Below are positions 12,853 through 27,674 of a stretch of DNA of 64,000 bases, in pieces (within the stretch, counting starts at the first letter, position 1; the number at the start of each line of letters is the position of its first letter). The stretch is from Channa striata (lineage: Eukaryota > Chordata > Actinopteri > Anabantiformes > Channidae), in assembly GCA_033026295.1 (NCBI GenBank), contig CM065170.1, forward strand, positions 15,076,040 through 15,140,039, in the 5' to 3' direction. Under the pieces are notes generated by a model. That model ran no database searches, was not told the DNA's origin, and was given only the letters and a program-made list of their open reading frames with translations. The translations under genes and the position numbers were made by a program.

Positions 12853-15800
12853 CTAAACCTCTGCTCCTGTCAAGCCAATTTGTTCCTCCTCCTCCTGTCA
12901 GTCACTGTTGGGCTTCTTCAGGGAGAAGGCGAAGATTTTAAAGTGACTGCTGAGTTGTTGCACCTAGCGATGGAAACATTTTTTTGCACTTAATAATGTG
13001 GCAGTATAATATACAACATGAGATTTTGAAACACTTAACAATAAAATACCGAAACACTGGTACTGGAGCCCAGGCTGTTTAAAACATATATCCAAAAAGT
13101 TCATTCACTATGTGTTTAGTCTTACCACTGACACGCCATAGTGTATGTGTGCTAGTATGACAGCCGATGTCCATAGATACAGCAGTAGCGTCTCATTGGC
13201 AAACACCCCGGTGACTGCTAATGCAACCACGACCAACATGGGCAGCAACAGCCAGCTCAGTGCCTGGCAACGTGTGTTACTCATCTGACACACAATTAGC
13301 TTGCACTGCAAGAAAAATACATATAAGAAAACACATGAATACAGAAATGTATGTTTTGGTAGCAGGTAGAGGAAAATCTAGAGAGGTGGAGGTATGCTCA
13401 GGTAAGCAGAGGAATGAAGGTCAGCTGCAGGAAGACGGAATACGTGTGTGAATGAGAGTGGCACAAGGGGAACAGTGAGGTTACAGGGAGCAGAGGTACA
13501 GAGGGGGCACGACTTAGGGTCAACAGTTCAAAGTAACAGAGTATGGAAAAAAGGTGAAGAGGTGTTTGCAAGCAGGTTGGAACAGGTGGAGAAAAGTATG
13601 AGGCATCAACACACTCACCGTAACATTAGCAAATGCTGTTCCCACCATGAGGTAGAAGATCCTGGGTTGCAGCTCAAGGATGTTGGATGGAGAGTACAAA
13701 ACCCAAGTGGTGGACAAAATGAAGAGGAGAACAGGAGAAAGGAAGGGCAGAAAAGCTTCATACAGGCTGCTGTGCTTCAGAGAGTTGTTGCGATAAGCCC
13801 TGCAAAACAGTGTGAGGTGAAAGATTCTCAGCTGTGGACGTAATATCAGAAATTAACAAAATAAGGAAAAGTTAATACAAGCTGTGCTTACTTCAGGACA
13901 TTGTAGAGGCTCATGGGTAATGTCACAGTAAAGGAACAGGCTGAAAATCAACAAACACTAATTACTCTAGCTGCTTAGGAAAAGTGAAGAAATGTATTGC
14001 ATTATGCATGACCACACACACAGCTCACCGACGATCATGAAGGTGAAAAGGTCTCTATAGAGAAAGTGGAACAGGATTGGCTGGTACCAAGTCTCCACAC
14101 CAACCACAGCAGTGACCAAGTAAACAAGGGAGATTGTCTGGAAGGAGATGAAACCCAAGACATTGGCCAGTCTGTCATACTGACAATGCTCTAGCACATC
14201 CTGAAATAGCTTTTGTTTAATCATATACAATCCAATGAAACTAAGAGCAGATTTTAGATGCATCCCAGTGCAAACGTAACTGCAGCACTAGTTAAAAAAG
14301 CAAACTTAAAAACAGTTTTGATATTGCTTTCTTGTTTAAACCTTTTGAATCAAAAAGGCTAAAGAAGAGAAGAAAATTCAAGAATTCACTAAACAGCATC
14401 TTTGTCTGCTCTTAATACACAAGTGGACTAACTCACTTACTGCCTACAGTGAACAAGTAACTTCCTAAGCCGGTGACATTAAAATGCAGTTTATAACTAG
14501 CAAATCCATTATGTCAGATTTCCCAAGAGTCTGTAATGCTACTATATCGAAGTGAAGGCTAACACTGGCGGATTTGTCCATCTTTTGTAGTTAAAACAGT
14601 TTCCAATCTCTGAGACATTATTAGTCAAAGCATCAATTTGTCATCAACAAGCCCTTTCCCAAGTAAAGTTAAATGCAACACGACCTAAATGTCACGTTTG
14701 CAGAGTTCCTCCGCGAATTTCAGCTGAGCAGCTTTGCAAAACAAGCACAATGCTCTTCTCATATGCTGTACGTGGCTCATTTAGCAGTTAGCATACTAGT
14801 CTTTTATGTATGACATGTAGTTTTGCACTCGGTTTTTCAACATGATGTCACATACATAGTAATCTTCACTGTTTCTCATTTCATAATCTGTAGTCAGCTG
14901 GAAACATTAACTAATAATTTAATTCTCATTTCGCTCACTAGCTACAGCTGATAATACCTGCTAGTGTCAGTGTAACTAACAAATCAGTATTAGCCTTCTG
15001 AAAAATGATGCAGGTTGTTTCTACTTCTAACATCCACTGACCCTAATTGTTTAGTGGTAAAGCTGTTGACACTGTAAACGGTGTTGACACATGTGTCCTC
15101 ACCACTTGGCTCATGTCATATCCCCACGGCAGAAACAAGATGCCAGTGTTATATTTCTCCCAGTGAGACAGGATGAAGGAAAACAGCACCACCCACAGGA
15201 TGTAATACAGCGTGACCACACCCACTCCACTCTCTCCACGCCCAAATATGGAGTACACGGTGGCCACGAAGAAGATGCAGGCCCAGCTGTCCAGGCCGTG
15301 GTCAAACAGTTCCCCTAGTGGTGTTGAGGAGTTGGTACGTCGTGCCTGTTTACCGTCAACACCATCTATACAGGACAGAACCACAGACCCGCATCAATAA
15401 ATACAGTACATGCTCTTGAAGTGAAGATTTATGCAAGAACACAGACTAAAGGTTTTCCTTGTTTACATGATTGACATTTCCACTCAGCCCAAGCAACTGC
15501 CCACTCTCACGAAACTGCATTACAACGACTGAATTCACTGCTGCAACCTCTGAGCTGGGCTACACTCTTTTTATCCACATATGGAAGTCGTCTGCAACTC
15601 ACATTCTCATAAGAAAAGCCATATGGAAAGCTGTTTTATTTTAAAGGTTCACAAAATGGTCAGCGAGATTTTAAACTGACTTCGGTCTGGTTCACAGACT
15701 ACATGTCTACACATGAATAAACACACCAACACAGAAGGAATTTGACAGTAAAATAAATCTGTATGTATTTGACTGTAGTAAATACCTGTGAATACATGCA

Positions 15801-18800
15801 TATGTAAACATGACAGTGAAGTGAGCACATCTATTGTTATGTTGAAGAGCTAGAAACAACTTTCATGCTTGGAAAACAATACTAAAAACTAAAGCAAAAC
15901 CTCAGAGAGCGCCTACATAGTAAAGCAAAAAACATAACAGGATTTTATGCAATGTACTGACAGACCATTTTTTGGTGGGGACCAGTAAGGGGGGTACACA
16001 CACACACACACCAACATACACATGTGTTACAGGGTCTGTTAGAACTCACCAAGTGTATAGGCCAAAAAGTTGAAGATCGCTGCAGCAACCCAGACCAAAC
16101 TAGGCACATGTTCATGTCTTGCAGCTGAGACACAAATATTGCAAACATACATTACACTACACAGAGACAATATTAAGCCAATTTAATCAAACAACTAAGA
16201 TTATTATCTAAACTTGATTTTTTTTTTAGGCAAATACTTAACGTGTCTATAACTTAGTCTAGCTACAGTATATTCTAGGCTTCACTCATGAGGGAAAATA
16301 TTTCAGCCAAGGTCACTCACTGTGACCCACTTTCACAATGTTCATTGAAGTAACACTAAAACTTATATCTGTATGTGTTTGCTCTTTTGTGTAAATAAGT
16401 GCTTATATATAAAAACTAAGTATTGTCAGTTGATATGAGAAAAATACACGATAAAGCCCAGTTGTGAAAAGATACTGGTCAACATTTTAACAATGGTAGC
16501 TCATTGTGCATGTGTGTATGCAGTATGTCATGAGTTACTTATCCAGTGCCAACACAGACAGTCACGTTTCAGTAATCGTTGGACTTTGCCTTTCATAAAC
16601 AAAACATACACGTCTCTGGTTCTCTCTCTATGCTCTAACAGAGCAGGTTCAATCTGCTTTTTAGCAGGTTTTAGGACAAAATAAAGTAAACACTTGTCTG
16701 GGGCCTAGAAAAACATAGCCAGGGGAGAAATAAGCGGGGGACCTACCAGATGCATTAAAGTCAAAGTCGTAGAAAGCCAACATAACAAAGTTCAACACAA
16801 GGAACATGAAGCCTGTGAATGTAATGAGGTTTGGGGCCAACCATGTTGGTAGAAACTGTTGAAAAAGAGGAAGGAAAGACAGACAATAATGATAAATGAA
16901 CATGTCTTCTCATCAGCATTATAATAATATTAATAATAGTAACAATCATGTTCAAATGTTCAAGAATTGCAATTTTTATTTTGAAATCTGTTGAGTAAAG
17001 AGGATTTTGAAGACAATGATGTGAACTTCTTATTTTATACCGGGCTGCTGTTAACCAGAAATTATTGTAAAATAGATAAGAAGATAAAGGTGTCTGTGTC
17101 TTAGCAAGCATTTTTAAGAAAAATGGATTTACAGATCTACGAGATAGAGAGTCTGTGCCTGATATCAGTGGCTATATTCAAACAATGTGTTTTGACACCG
17201 AGTAAAGAAAAAGATAGTGGCGACATGTAAGGCTGTAATGTTACTGTATCATGGCAGGTAGTAGGAAACATCATTAATGATGTAGCACATGCAGACACAC
17301 AAATAGAATTGAACAGCTCTTTCTCACCTTCACCACAAAGTTCCAGAAAGGGTGCATAACATAGACAGACAGGGGATTGGTGTCCACTGCACTGTACTGG
17401 AAAGACACACGTAATTTAGTCAGACTAATAATAGCATAAATTGGCGGCATTTGTTTTATATTTAGACTATAACTTATAGTACATTAGGATGTGTAAACAA
17501 ACGTCATCTAACATCTTTGCTGGATCATTTTTAACAGCCTGTCATCATGCAGATAAAATCAAACCTTACTCAAGACTGTGTAACCTTAGCCAGACCTGAT
17601 GAACATGTGAGAGTGCAACAACATAATACACTGTACTTGAGTTAACACAGTATAAAAGGTCTGTAAGGCCGCAACTTCTTTATTTTGTCAAGTTAGGCTT
17701 TCATATTCAAACTAAGTGCTGAACAGAGTTTGATCTTATTCTAATTTGTAGCATTTGTAAAATGACTGGAATTGCATTTTTGAGATATTACAACTCAGTT
17801 AATTGCTGATTCTTATTTCCACTGTTTTCTCATATCTCAAACGTGTTTACTGCAGATAGCCAGGAAAGGATACTATGCTATTACAAAGCACTGATTCTCA
17901 TGAATACAAGATTATGCTGGATCAGCACAATTAATAGCCTAAAGCATTATTATTAATAATTACGTCTCAGAATGATTAATTACATTATTAATTGCTACAG
18001 TTAGCATACTTAACAACAAATATGTTGTTAAGTATGCCCATTACAGTTAAGACACGATATTGGGCAATGTCAAAAGAGTGTCTTCTTTAAAAAAAAACAC
18101 AAATAAAGGAGGTGATTAATTGTCAGCAGAGATTCATTTTCATAAGCATATAACCACAATCCACAGCCACCTTGTACAAATACAACTCCGCAAAAGCACA
18201 GAGATGCAGAACAAGTCCCACTATATGGGAGGTGGCATTGCAGCCCTATGCTTCTGGCAACCTTTAGGATGCAAGAAGCAGAAAGACAGAAGACACTAGG
18301 GAAAACAGCAAGTCTATCAGTTAAAATATATCAGCTCCCATGTGACGTTTATTTGCATGCTTACGTCTGTGTGTAGTTGTGACCTTAAAAAAAAGAGAGA
18401 AAAAAAAACACACACACACACTGTGTCAAAGAGAGTCCTTTCATTCACTTGTCGTTTGTTATCAATCGCTCTCCAGCGCTGCTTCCTGGAAGCGCAGTAG
18501 CCAACACATGTGAGATGAGGCCAGCTGCTTAAAAACCAATTATAGGAGGAAAAAAAGCCTCTCATGGTAAACAGCTCAAGGAAATAATTTTCTGTGGTAA
18601 TCAAATAAAGACTAAGGGTATCAAAGCTTGAGGCTGACTGACCTTTGAGGATTTTAAGGACAAACAAAATGACCAGGCAAATTCAAAAATACAGTAACAA
18701 GTAAAACTGCACAAAGTCTTAAGATTCGACAAGGCGGCTGGTAGTTTGTGCAAATATAAACTTCAGGCACAATGAGTTTCCCAGTCATGCTGATGCAAAT

Positions 18801-19463
18801 ATGTGTAAAATGCCCAAGTCAAATGATCTTCTTATCAATACTTAATTGTCTCATGAAATTCTTGAAATTACTGCCACTCCTTTTTTCAGTCCTCCATAAT
18901 TTTCTTGAATTGTCACACTGTCTCCTTTATGGCAGTTCACTGAACGCTACATTCTTATGGATGTCCTATGAAAAGAGTTACAGTTTCAAAAACGTAACTC
19001 TACGCTCGCATGAGCGTTTTTATGAGCGGTTTCATGTCAGTGCTCCCTCCCATCTGTTCAAGTTACTGATTCAAGTTGAGGGGTTTCCCACCTACTTGTC
19101 CCTTACAGCCTTCACTTCTGGGCTATATAATAGCAAAAACATTGAATAACTTGATATCTATAGAAACAAGGAGCACGCAGGAAGGCAGCAGAAATGGGTG
19201 TAAATATTAATAGCATATTTAATAACCAAACACTGACGGAGACTAGGAACTATTAGCTACCTATTAGCACGCTTGCGCCAACGTCAAGAACCATACTGTA
19301 AATACTGACATTTCTGGCAGTCGCTTTCAAAATAATAGTACGACTCACCAACAATGAGCATTAGGTGAATATTCAGCGAAACAATACAGTAATTTCAAAG
19401 CCTTAAATAATTTGATTTTTTGTACCACGCTTTATACGGTTTCAATATTTTTATATGCCCCTT

Positions 19464-19499
<36 letters not shown>

Positions 19500-19787
19500 C
19501 GACCCTAAACAGATCACACAAAACCATCTTGGTCCACATTGAAGCTTTTATTTTATAGGGCTATTTTTCGCCTGCACCGGAAACGACTGTATCTAACCCC
19601 GTCTACCTTCACGCAGCTTTCTCTGCCGGAGAAGCCGCCTGCAGGGTCGTGACAGCTAGCGTTAGCTGAAACATACACACACTGTCATTTCTACCCGCTA
19701 GCACGTTCTATAACGCTCTATAAATCATACCTTATATTTGTCGAAGCCCGCAAGCTGCTCCTGAGTGACATATTCGTAAAGAACCAT
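12853..19787 (-). CDS. selenoi: Ethanolaminephosphotransferase 1 (selenoprotein I)
   Basis: Ten coding exons: 19787-19731, 17396-17328, 16855-16747, 16124-16050, 15365-15103, 14137-14029, 13940-13892, 13799-13619, 13305-13126 and 12963-12853. All junctions are GT-AG and in phase, giving 400 residues (human about 397). The enzyme transfers phosphoethanolamine from CDP-ethanolamine to diacylglycerol or alkyl-acylglycerol in ER/Golgi membranes. The CDP-alcohol phosphotransferase signature DG(x2)AR(x8)G(x3)D(x3)D is complete at residues 107-129, and several hydrophobic membrane segments follow. The C terminus reads FSLKKPNSD, then UGA (12900-12898, Sec386), then QEEEEQIGLTGAEV and TAG. The start MVLYEYVTQEQLAGFDKYK matches the family N terminus. 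A tool unaware of recoding would stop early at Sec386. Confidence 0.96.
12898..12900 (-). promoter_or_regulatory. selenoi: Selenocysteine UGA codon (Sec386)
   Basis: In-frame TGA follows KKPNSD, the residues that precede Sec in vertebrate SELENOI. The frame stays open for 14 more codons to TAG at 12855-12853. A SECIS lies downstream at 11705-11770. Confidence 0.93.
18004..18037. repeat. Perfect 14-base inverted repeat in selenoi intron 1
   Basis: The arms GCATACTTAACAAC and GTTGTTAAGTATGC are fully complementary around a six-base centre. It sits in an AT-rich stretch of TTAATTA repeats. Confidence 0.9.
19464..19497. repeat. (ATC)n microsatellite
   Basis: About eleven ATC units lie in selenoi intron 1, close to the first exon. 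Confidence 0.9.
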
Positions 19788-20398
19788 AGTGGTACAGTCT
19801 GGCCCGACGACGAGCTGAAAAGATATTTCCCCCCTTTGGAAATACAAATGCCCAACGTTAGCTGCCGAGTCGACTTAGTACCATCTAATTTAGCCGCTGT
19901 CGTTCACGCCGGGTGAGGTGATGTCGAAACATTTGGGCCACTCCCACGGGCTCACAGCAGCCGGCCGCCTGCAGCTCACTACTGCCGCCGACGGCGTGGA
20001 GGCCGCTGAGATTCCGCAGGAAAAATAGAAAACCACTCATTCACGCAATGGTAGGATCTGAATTATCTGATAAAAACATTTCATTAGCTTTATGTTTGTC
20101 CACGGACCACAGAGGTCTACAGAAACGCGTTGCTAGTTTTAACGAGAAAAAGTATTTTGTTATAGCGGAATATTTTACATTTATACGTATTTGAAAATAT
20201 TTTTTTTTCTTGTTAAAAAGAGACACGGGATAAAACATTTGTCACGGTGGCAGCATTAATATCACTATTTCTGCGGCGATTCATTTGTGACGTGGCCTTC
20301 CTCTGCAGCCGGAAGTGAACGTCAGATTAGCTTGTCTGCTGCCGTGGAGCTGAAGGATCTCTTGAACTGAGAGTAAAAAAGACAATTCAGTGATTAAT
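19788..20398. promoter_or_regulatory. Shared promoter region of selenoi (-) and ost4 (+)
   Basis: The selenoi start codon (19787) and the ost4 first-exon donor (20399-20400) face away from each other about 600 bases apart. The interval 19850-20010 is CpG-rich (e.g. 'actgccgccgacggcgtgga') within AT-rich surroundings. This is the usual picture of a bidirectional housekeeping promoter. Confidence 0.7.
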
Positions 20399-21605
20399 GT
20401 GAGTAGCACTATTAGTTTAAGCACATAAAAATAGTTTTCATGTAGCAGTATTGTTGAGGTTTTATGTGTAGCATTTTCTGTAATAGTTAGTTCAGCTAGT
20501 GGCTGTTCCATTAAGGTTAGCTAACATTTACCTTAGCTAGTGTTAACTTCACATTACACAGATTGACGGTCTTCATAAAATTAACGTTAACTGTGATTTC
20601 CAAGTTTATTTTAGTCACATTCACCACTTATGATTTTTATTAACATCTAATATATATGCATTATGCTGTTTGTTTTGTTGCCATAAAATCAGTTTTGTCT
20701 GCATAAGCTACAAGTAAAAATGAAAAGGATGTTATCATGAGCAGTATTTTGAGCCTTGGTTTGTCTTATGTTACTTTGCAAACCCGTATATATAATAACA
20801 ATAATAATATTGGTGTTTTACCTGCCTAACAGACTGCACATGGTTAATAGAAATGTGTTCAGATGTGTGAAAATTAGTATTTGAGCATTTTGGTGCTCAA
20901 GTGCTCAGTTGAATAAAACCAAACATGCCTTTTGTTATTTTAGCAAATCTTACATCATTTATAATATAGTGCCATAGTCCATTTGCTTAGCACATTATTT
21001 CTACAAACAAACCACCTCTTGCTTTACTGAGTTTCGTGTCCTTTATAGAATGGTGACAGACGTGCAGCTGGCCATATTTGCCAACATGCTTGGCGTGTCA
21101 TTGTTTTTGCTGGTTGTGCTGTATCACTATGTTGCTGTCAATAACCCCAAGAAACAGGAGTAGAGGCACCAAAAATGTCTGGAAAGGTGAGTGCAATCTG
21201 TTTGCCCTAAGCTGGTTTATCACGTTTAGTCATATTTAATAGTTCCCATGTTTCCACTGCAAACAGCAAGTATCCTGCTTTGTTGGTGTGAAACGCATAA
21301 ATAAGTAGTTTATCGTTGTCATTGATCATCAATAAAAATGTGAAAGTCTCCTTCAAACGTTTGCTAGTGACTTCTTAGTCTGTTTGTGCTTGCTTTAACA
21401 CTACTACAGACTGGACATTTCTCCAGGTTTAATTAAGGTTTGTGAATATTTTTTTTTTGTCCAACAGGTGCAATGGGAGCCACCGCCACCACCTTGGAAC
21501 CAACATTCCTCTCCTCCAGTCACTTTTCACAGAGATGACCATGTGTCACTAAGATTGCACATATGTGTTGTTTTTTTCTAATAAAAATGTGTGAATTCCA
21601 TATGT
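20310..21605 (+). CDS. ost4: Oligosaccharyltransferase complex subunit OST4 (37 aa)
   Basis: The whole coding sequence is ATG 21050-21052 to TAG 21161-21163, inside one exon (21049-21186). It reads MVTDVQLAIFANMLGVSLFL and ends NNPKKQE, identical to vertebrate OST4 except at residue 2. It is a single-pass ER membrane protein that stabilises the STT3-containing N-glycosylation complex. A non-coding first exon likely ends at 20398 (donor GTGAGT). A donor at 21187 in the 3' UTR joins an exon from 21468, and AATAAA lies at 21580-21585. An intron after the stop is unusual, though it lies within about 55 bases of the stop and so should not trigger decay. Confidence 0.95.
21580..21585 (+). other. 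ost4: Poly(A) signal of ost4
   Basis: AATAAA lies about 110 bases into the last, non-coding exon of ost4. Confidence 0.8.
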
Positions 21606-22099
21606 ATCAGTGTTTCAGAAAACAAATCTTTAACCTGTCAACCAAACTTGTTTACACAAGAAGTCAGTTTCAACATTAATTTATTTTTCGTCACCAGGTT
21701 TAACTTTGCTTGCTACATTAACAAACAAAACAAGAGCAGTTGCCATACGTCATATTTGTATCACCTGATTAAACAAAGTAAAAAATAAGACAAAAAATTA
21801 TATTCAAGCATTCAGCCCCTTCCAAATTGTCTGTTCAGTCAGTGTGGCAGGTGTATATTTTAGCCCCTCTGAGGCATGCTGCAGAAGCATCCTTCACAGC
21901 ATGAGTTTTTTTTGTGGCTACTTAGTGGCTTTCAGATGTGTATTTTTGAGATCACTAAGGCAACAGTAACAAAGTTGAAAACTTAAGAGTTATATTTCAT
22001 GTTTTTACTTACTGAGATGAGTAAGATTTTACAACTTAATATGTAAGTTTTTATCTGTTCATCAGTTTGGCAAAGAAGCATAAAAGTAGTTGAATACCA

Positions 22100-22250
22100 T
22101 CCATTATCTCAGCCCTGTGTTGTGTTTAGGATTGCAGGGGTGCTGAAGCCTATCCCAAGTTGCCCACGGGAGAGAGAGAGGCAGCATAGGGAGAACATTC
22201 CACACAAAAAGGCTGCAGCCAGCAGGTGGATTTGAACTGACAACTCGACC
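22100..22250. repeat. Interspersed fish repeat relic
   Basis: Phrases 'gaagcctatcccaagttgcc' and 'gggagaacattccacacaaa' match the same repeat group as 6735-6960, here diverged. Confidence 0.5.
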
Positions 22251-22720
22251 AAAGTGCTTTTGGGTTGAACACATTTTATAGGTATTCACAGCATGGACAA
22301 AGCACAAACAACTTTTAGGAATATTTAAATTACACTTTTCTGACACACGTTTCTAGTTCCAAAAAGGTTTTAAAGATATAATTGTGCTCATAACTCTGAA
22401 TAAAATCAACCCTGTAATAGTGCAAGTGGCTGACTGCAAATTCATACAGTATATTGATCAGTGCATAACAGTGCAATGGTGGAAGGGACCCGTAGAAGAA
22501 AGTGACCTAAATTAAAAGGGTTATTGATCTTATAATTTTAAAACATATTTCAAGTATATAGGTATTGTTCTGTTTAAAATCTGGGGTGGGGAAAGTGTGC
22601 CTCTAAGTTTTAAAAGGTGTTCACAATATGGTAAACTGGGCTTACATGAAGCAAATACAGAATTACAGGGGCGCACCCCTTCCATGCGTTTCCTAGGCTT
22701 CTCCACACAGGGTCACTGTT

Positions 22721-23628
22721 TCACACATGCTCACAGGTTCGGGCAGAGGTATCGCTGGAGTTTCCTTCACCTTTGAAGACAACAGGGACAGCCTGGTTAG
22801 GTCATTTGATTCATTCATTTTCATTTCATTGTCTTACTGCAATGCTATGGTAATGCCATTTGAAACAATGGGTATCTGTTTTCACCTGCTGCAGTGTTTC
22901 ATTTCCCTCTGGAGAGGTTTCTAAGACAGCTTTTCCTTTGTAGTGTACGCGTCTTTCTGTTCTTTTCTTCACTAGCACCTGAGAGGCCAGCTGTGTGGCT
23001 CCCTCCTTCCCCGATACACCTATACAGTAAAATAAAACAGTAATGTTGACTATGTAGAAATGCAGCTTACAGAATTGAAAGAGGGAAGCCGAAGAGCAAT
23101 GTCTTGCAGATTTTGAAAATTGTGAAAATAAAAAATATTTAGATTAAGAGACAACTGCATGGGAGTCATTACTGAAGCCAAACTGAATGGTGAAAGCACA
23201 ACTGTGAAATTCCTACATTAAAACACTAAAGGTGTAAAGCAAAAATAAAAGGCTCAAAAGACTGAAATGCTACATAGGACTGAAAAAACTGTGTTGAGAG
23301 TGAGACGATTATGCTTCATCATTGCAAGCAACCTGCACTCCTCTTCATAAGTCAAATGATCAACTCTTAATATAAAAGTTCATTAGTGCAGCCTTAAAGG
23401 TCACGGCAACGTGTGTATATCGATGTATACATGCCTGACAGTGACATGTGCCGGTGAAGGCCAGGTCTGATCAACTTCCAGACCTTCATGGTGGCCGACT
23501 CCTCTTTTTTTCCAAATGAGGAAGAGCTCTTTCTAATAGTGGACGCTTTACTGTCACGTGTGAATGGGGCATCAGTTGACCCCACCCTCTGGATAGGGAT
23601 GCGGCTCATATGAGGCTGCAGATCACAC
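22721..23628 (-). CDS. Unassigned 3' exons of a minus-strand gene or agbl5 isoform
   Basis: Three blocks with splice sites and compatible phases. Block A runs from 23628 (acceptor CTCAG) to about 23405 and contains MSRIPIQRVGSTDAPFTRDS and SFGKKEESATMKVWKLIRPG. Block B is 23019-22886 (acceptor TATAG, donor GTGAAA), reading VSGKEGATQLASQVLVKKRT onward to GNETLQQ. Block C runs from 22792 (acceptor AACCAG) to TGA 22723-22721, reading AVPVVFKGEGNSSDTSARTC and EHV. B to C is in phase. A to B is in phase only if the weak donor GTGACC at 23404 is used. The peptide is basic and Ser-rich, with no domain I recognise. It may be an alternative C terminus of agbl5, 4 kb upstream on the same strand, or a separate small gene missing its 5' exons. 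Confidence 0.45.
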
Positions 23629-27674
<4,046 letters not shown>

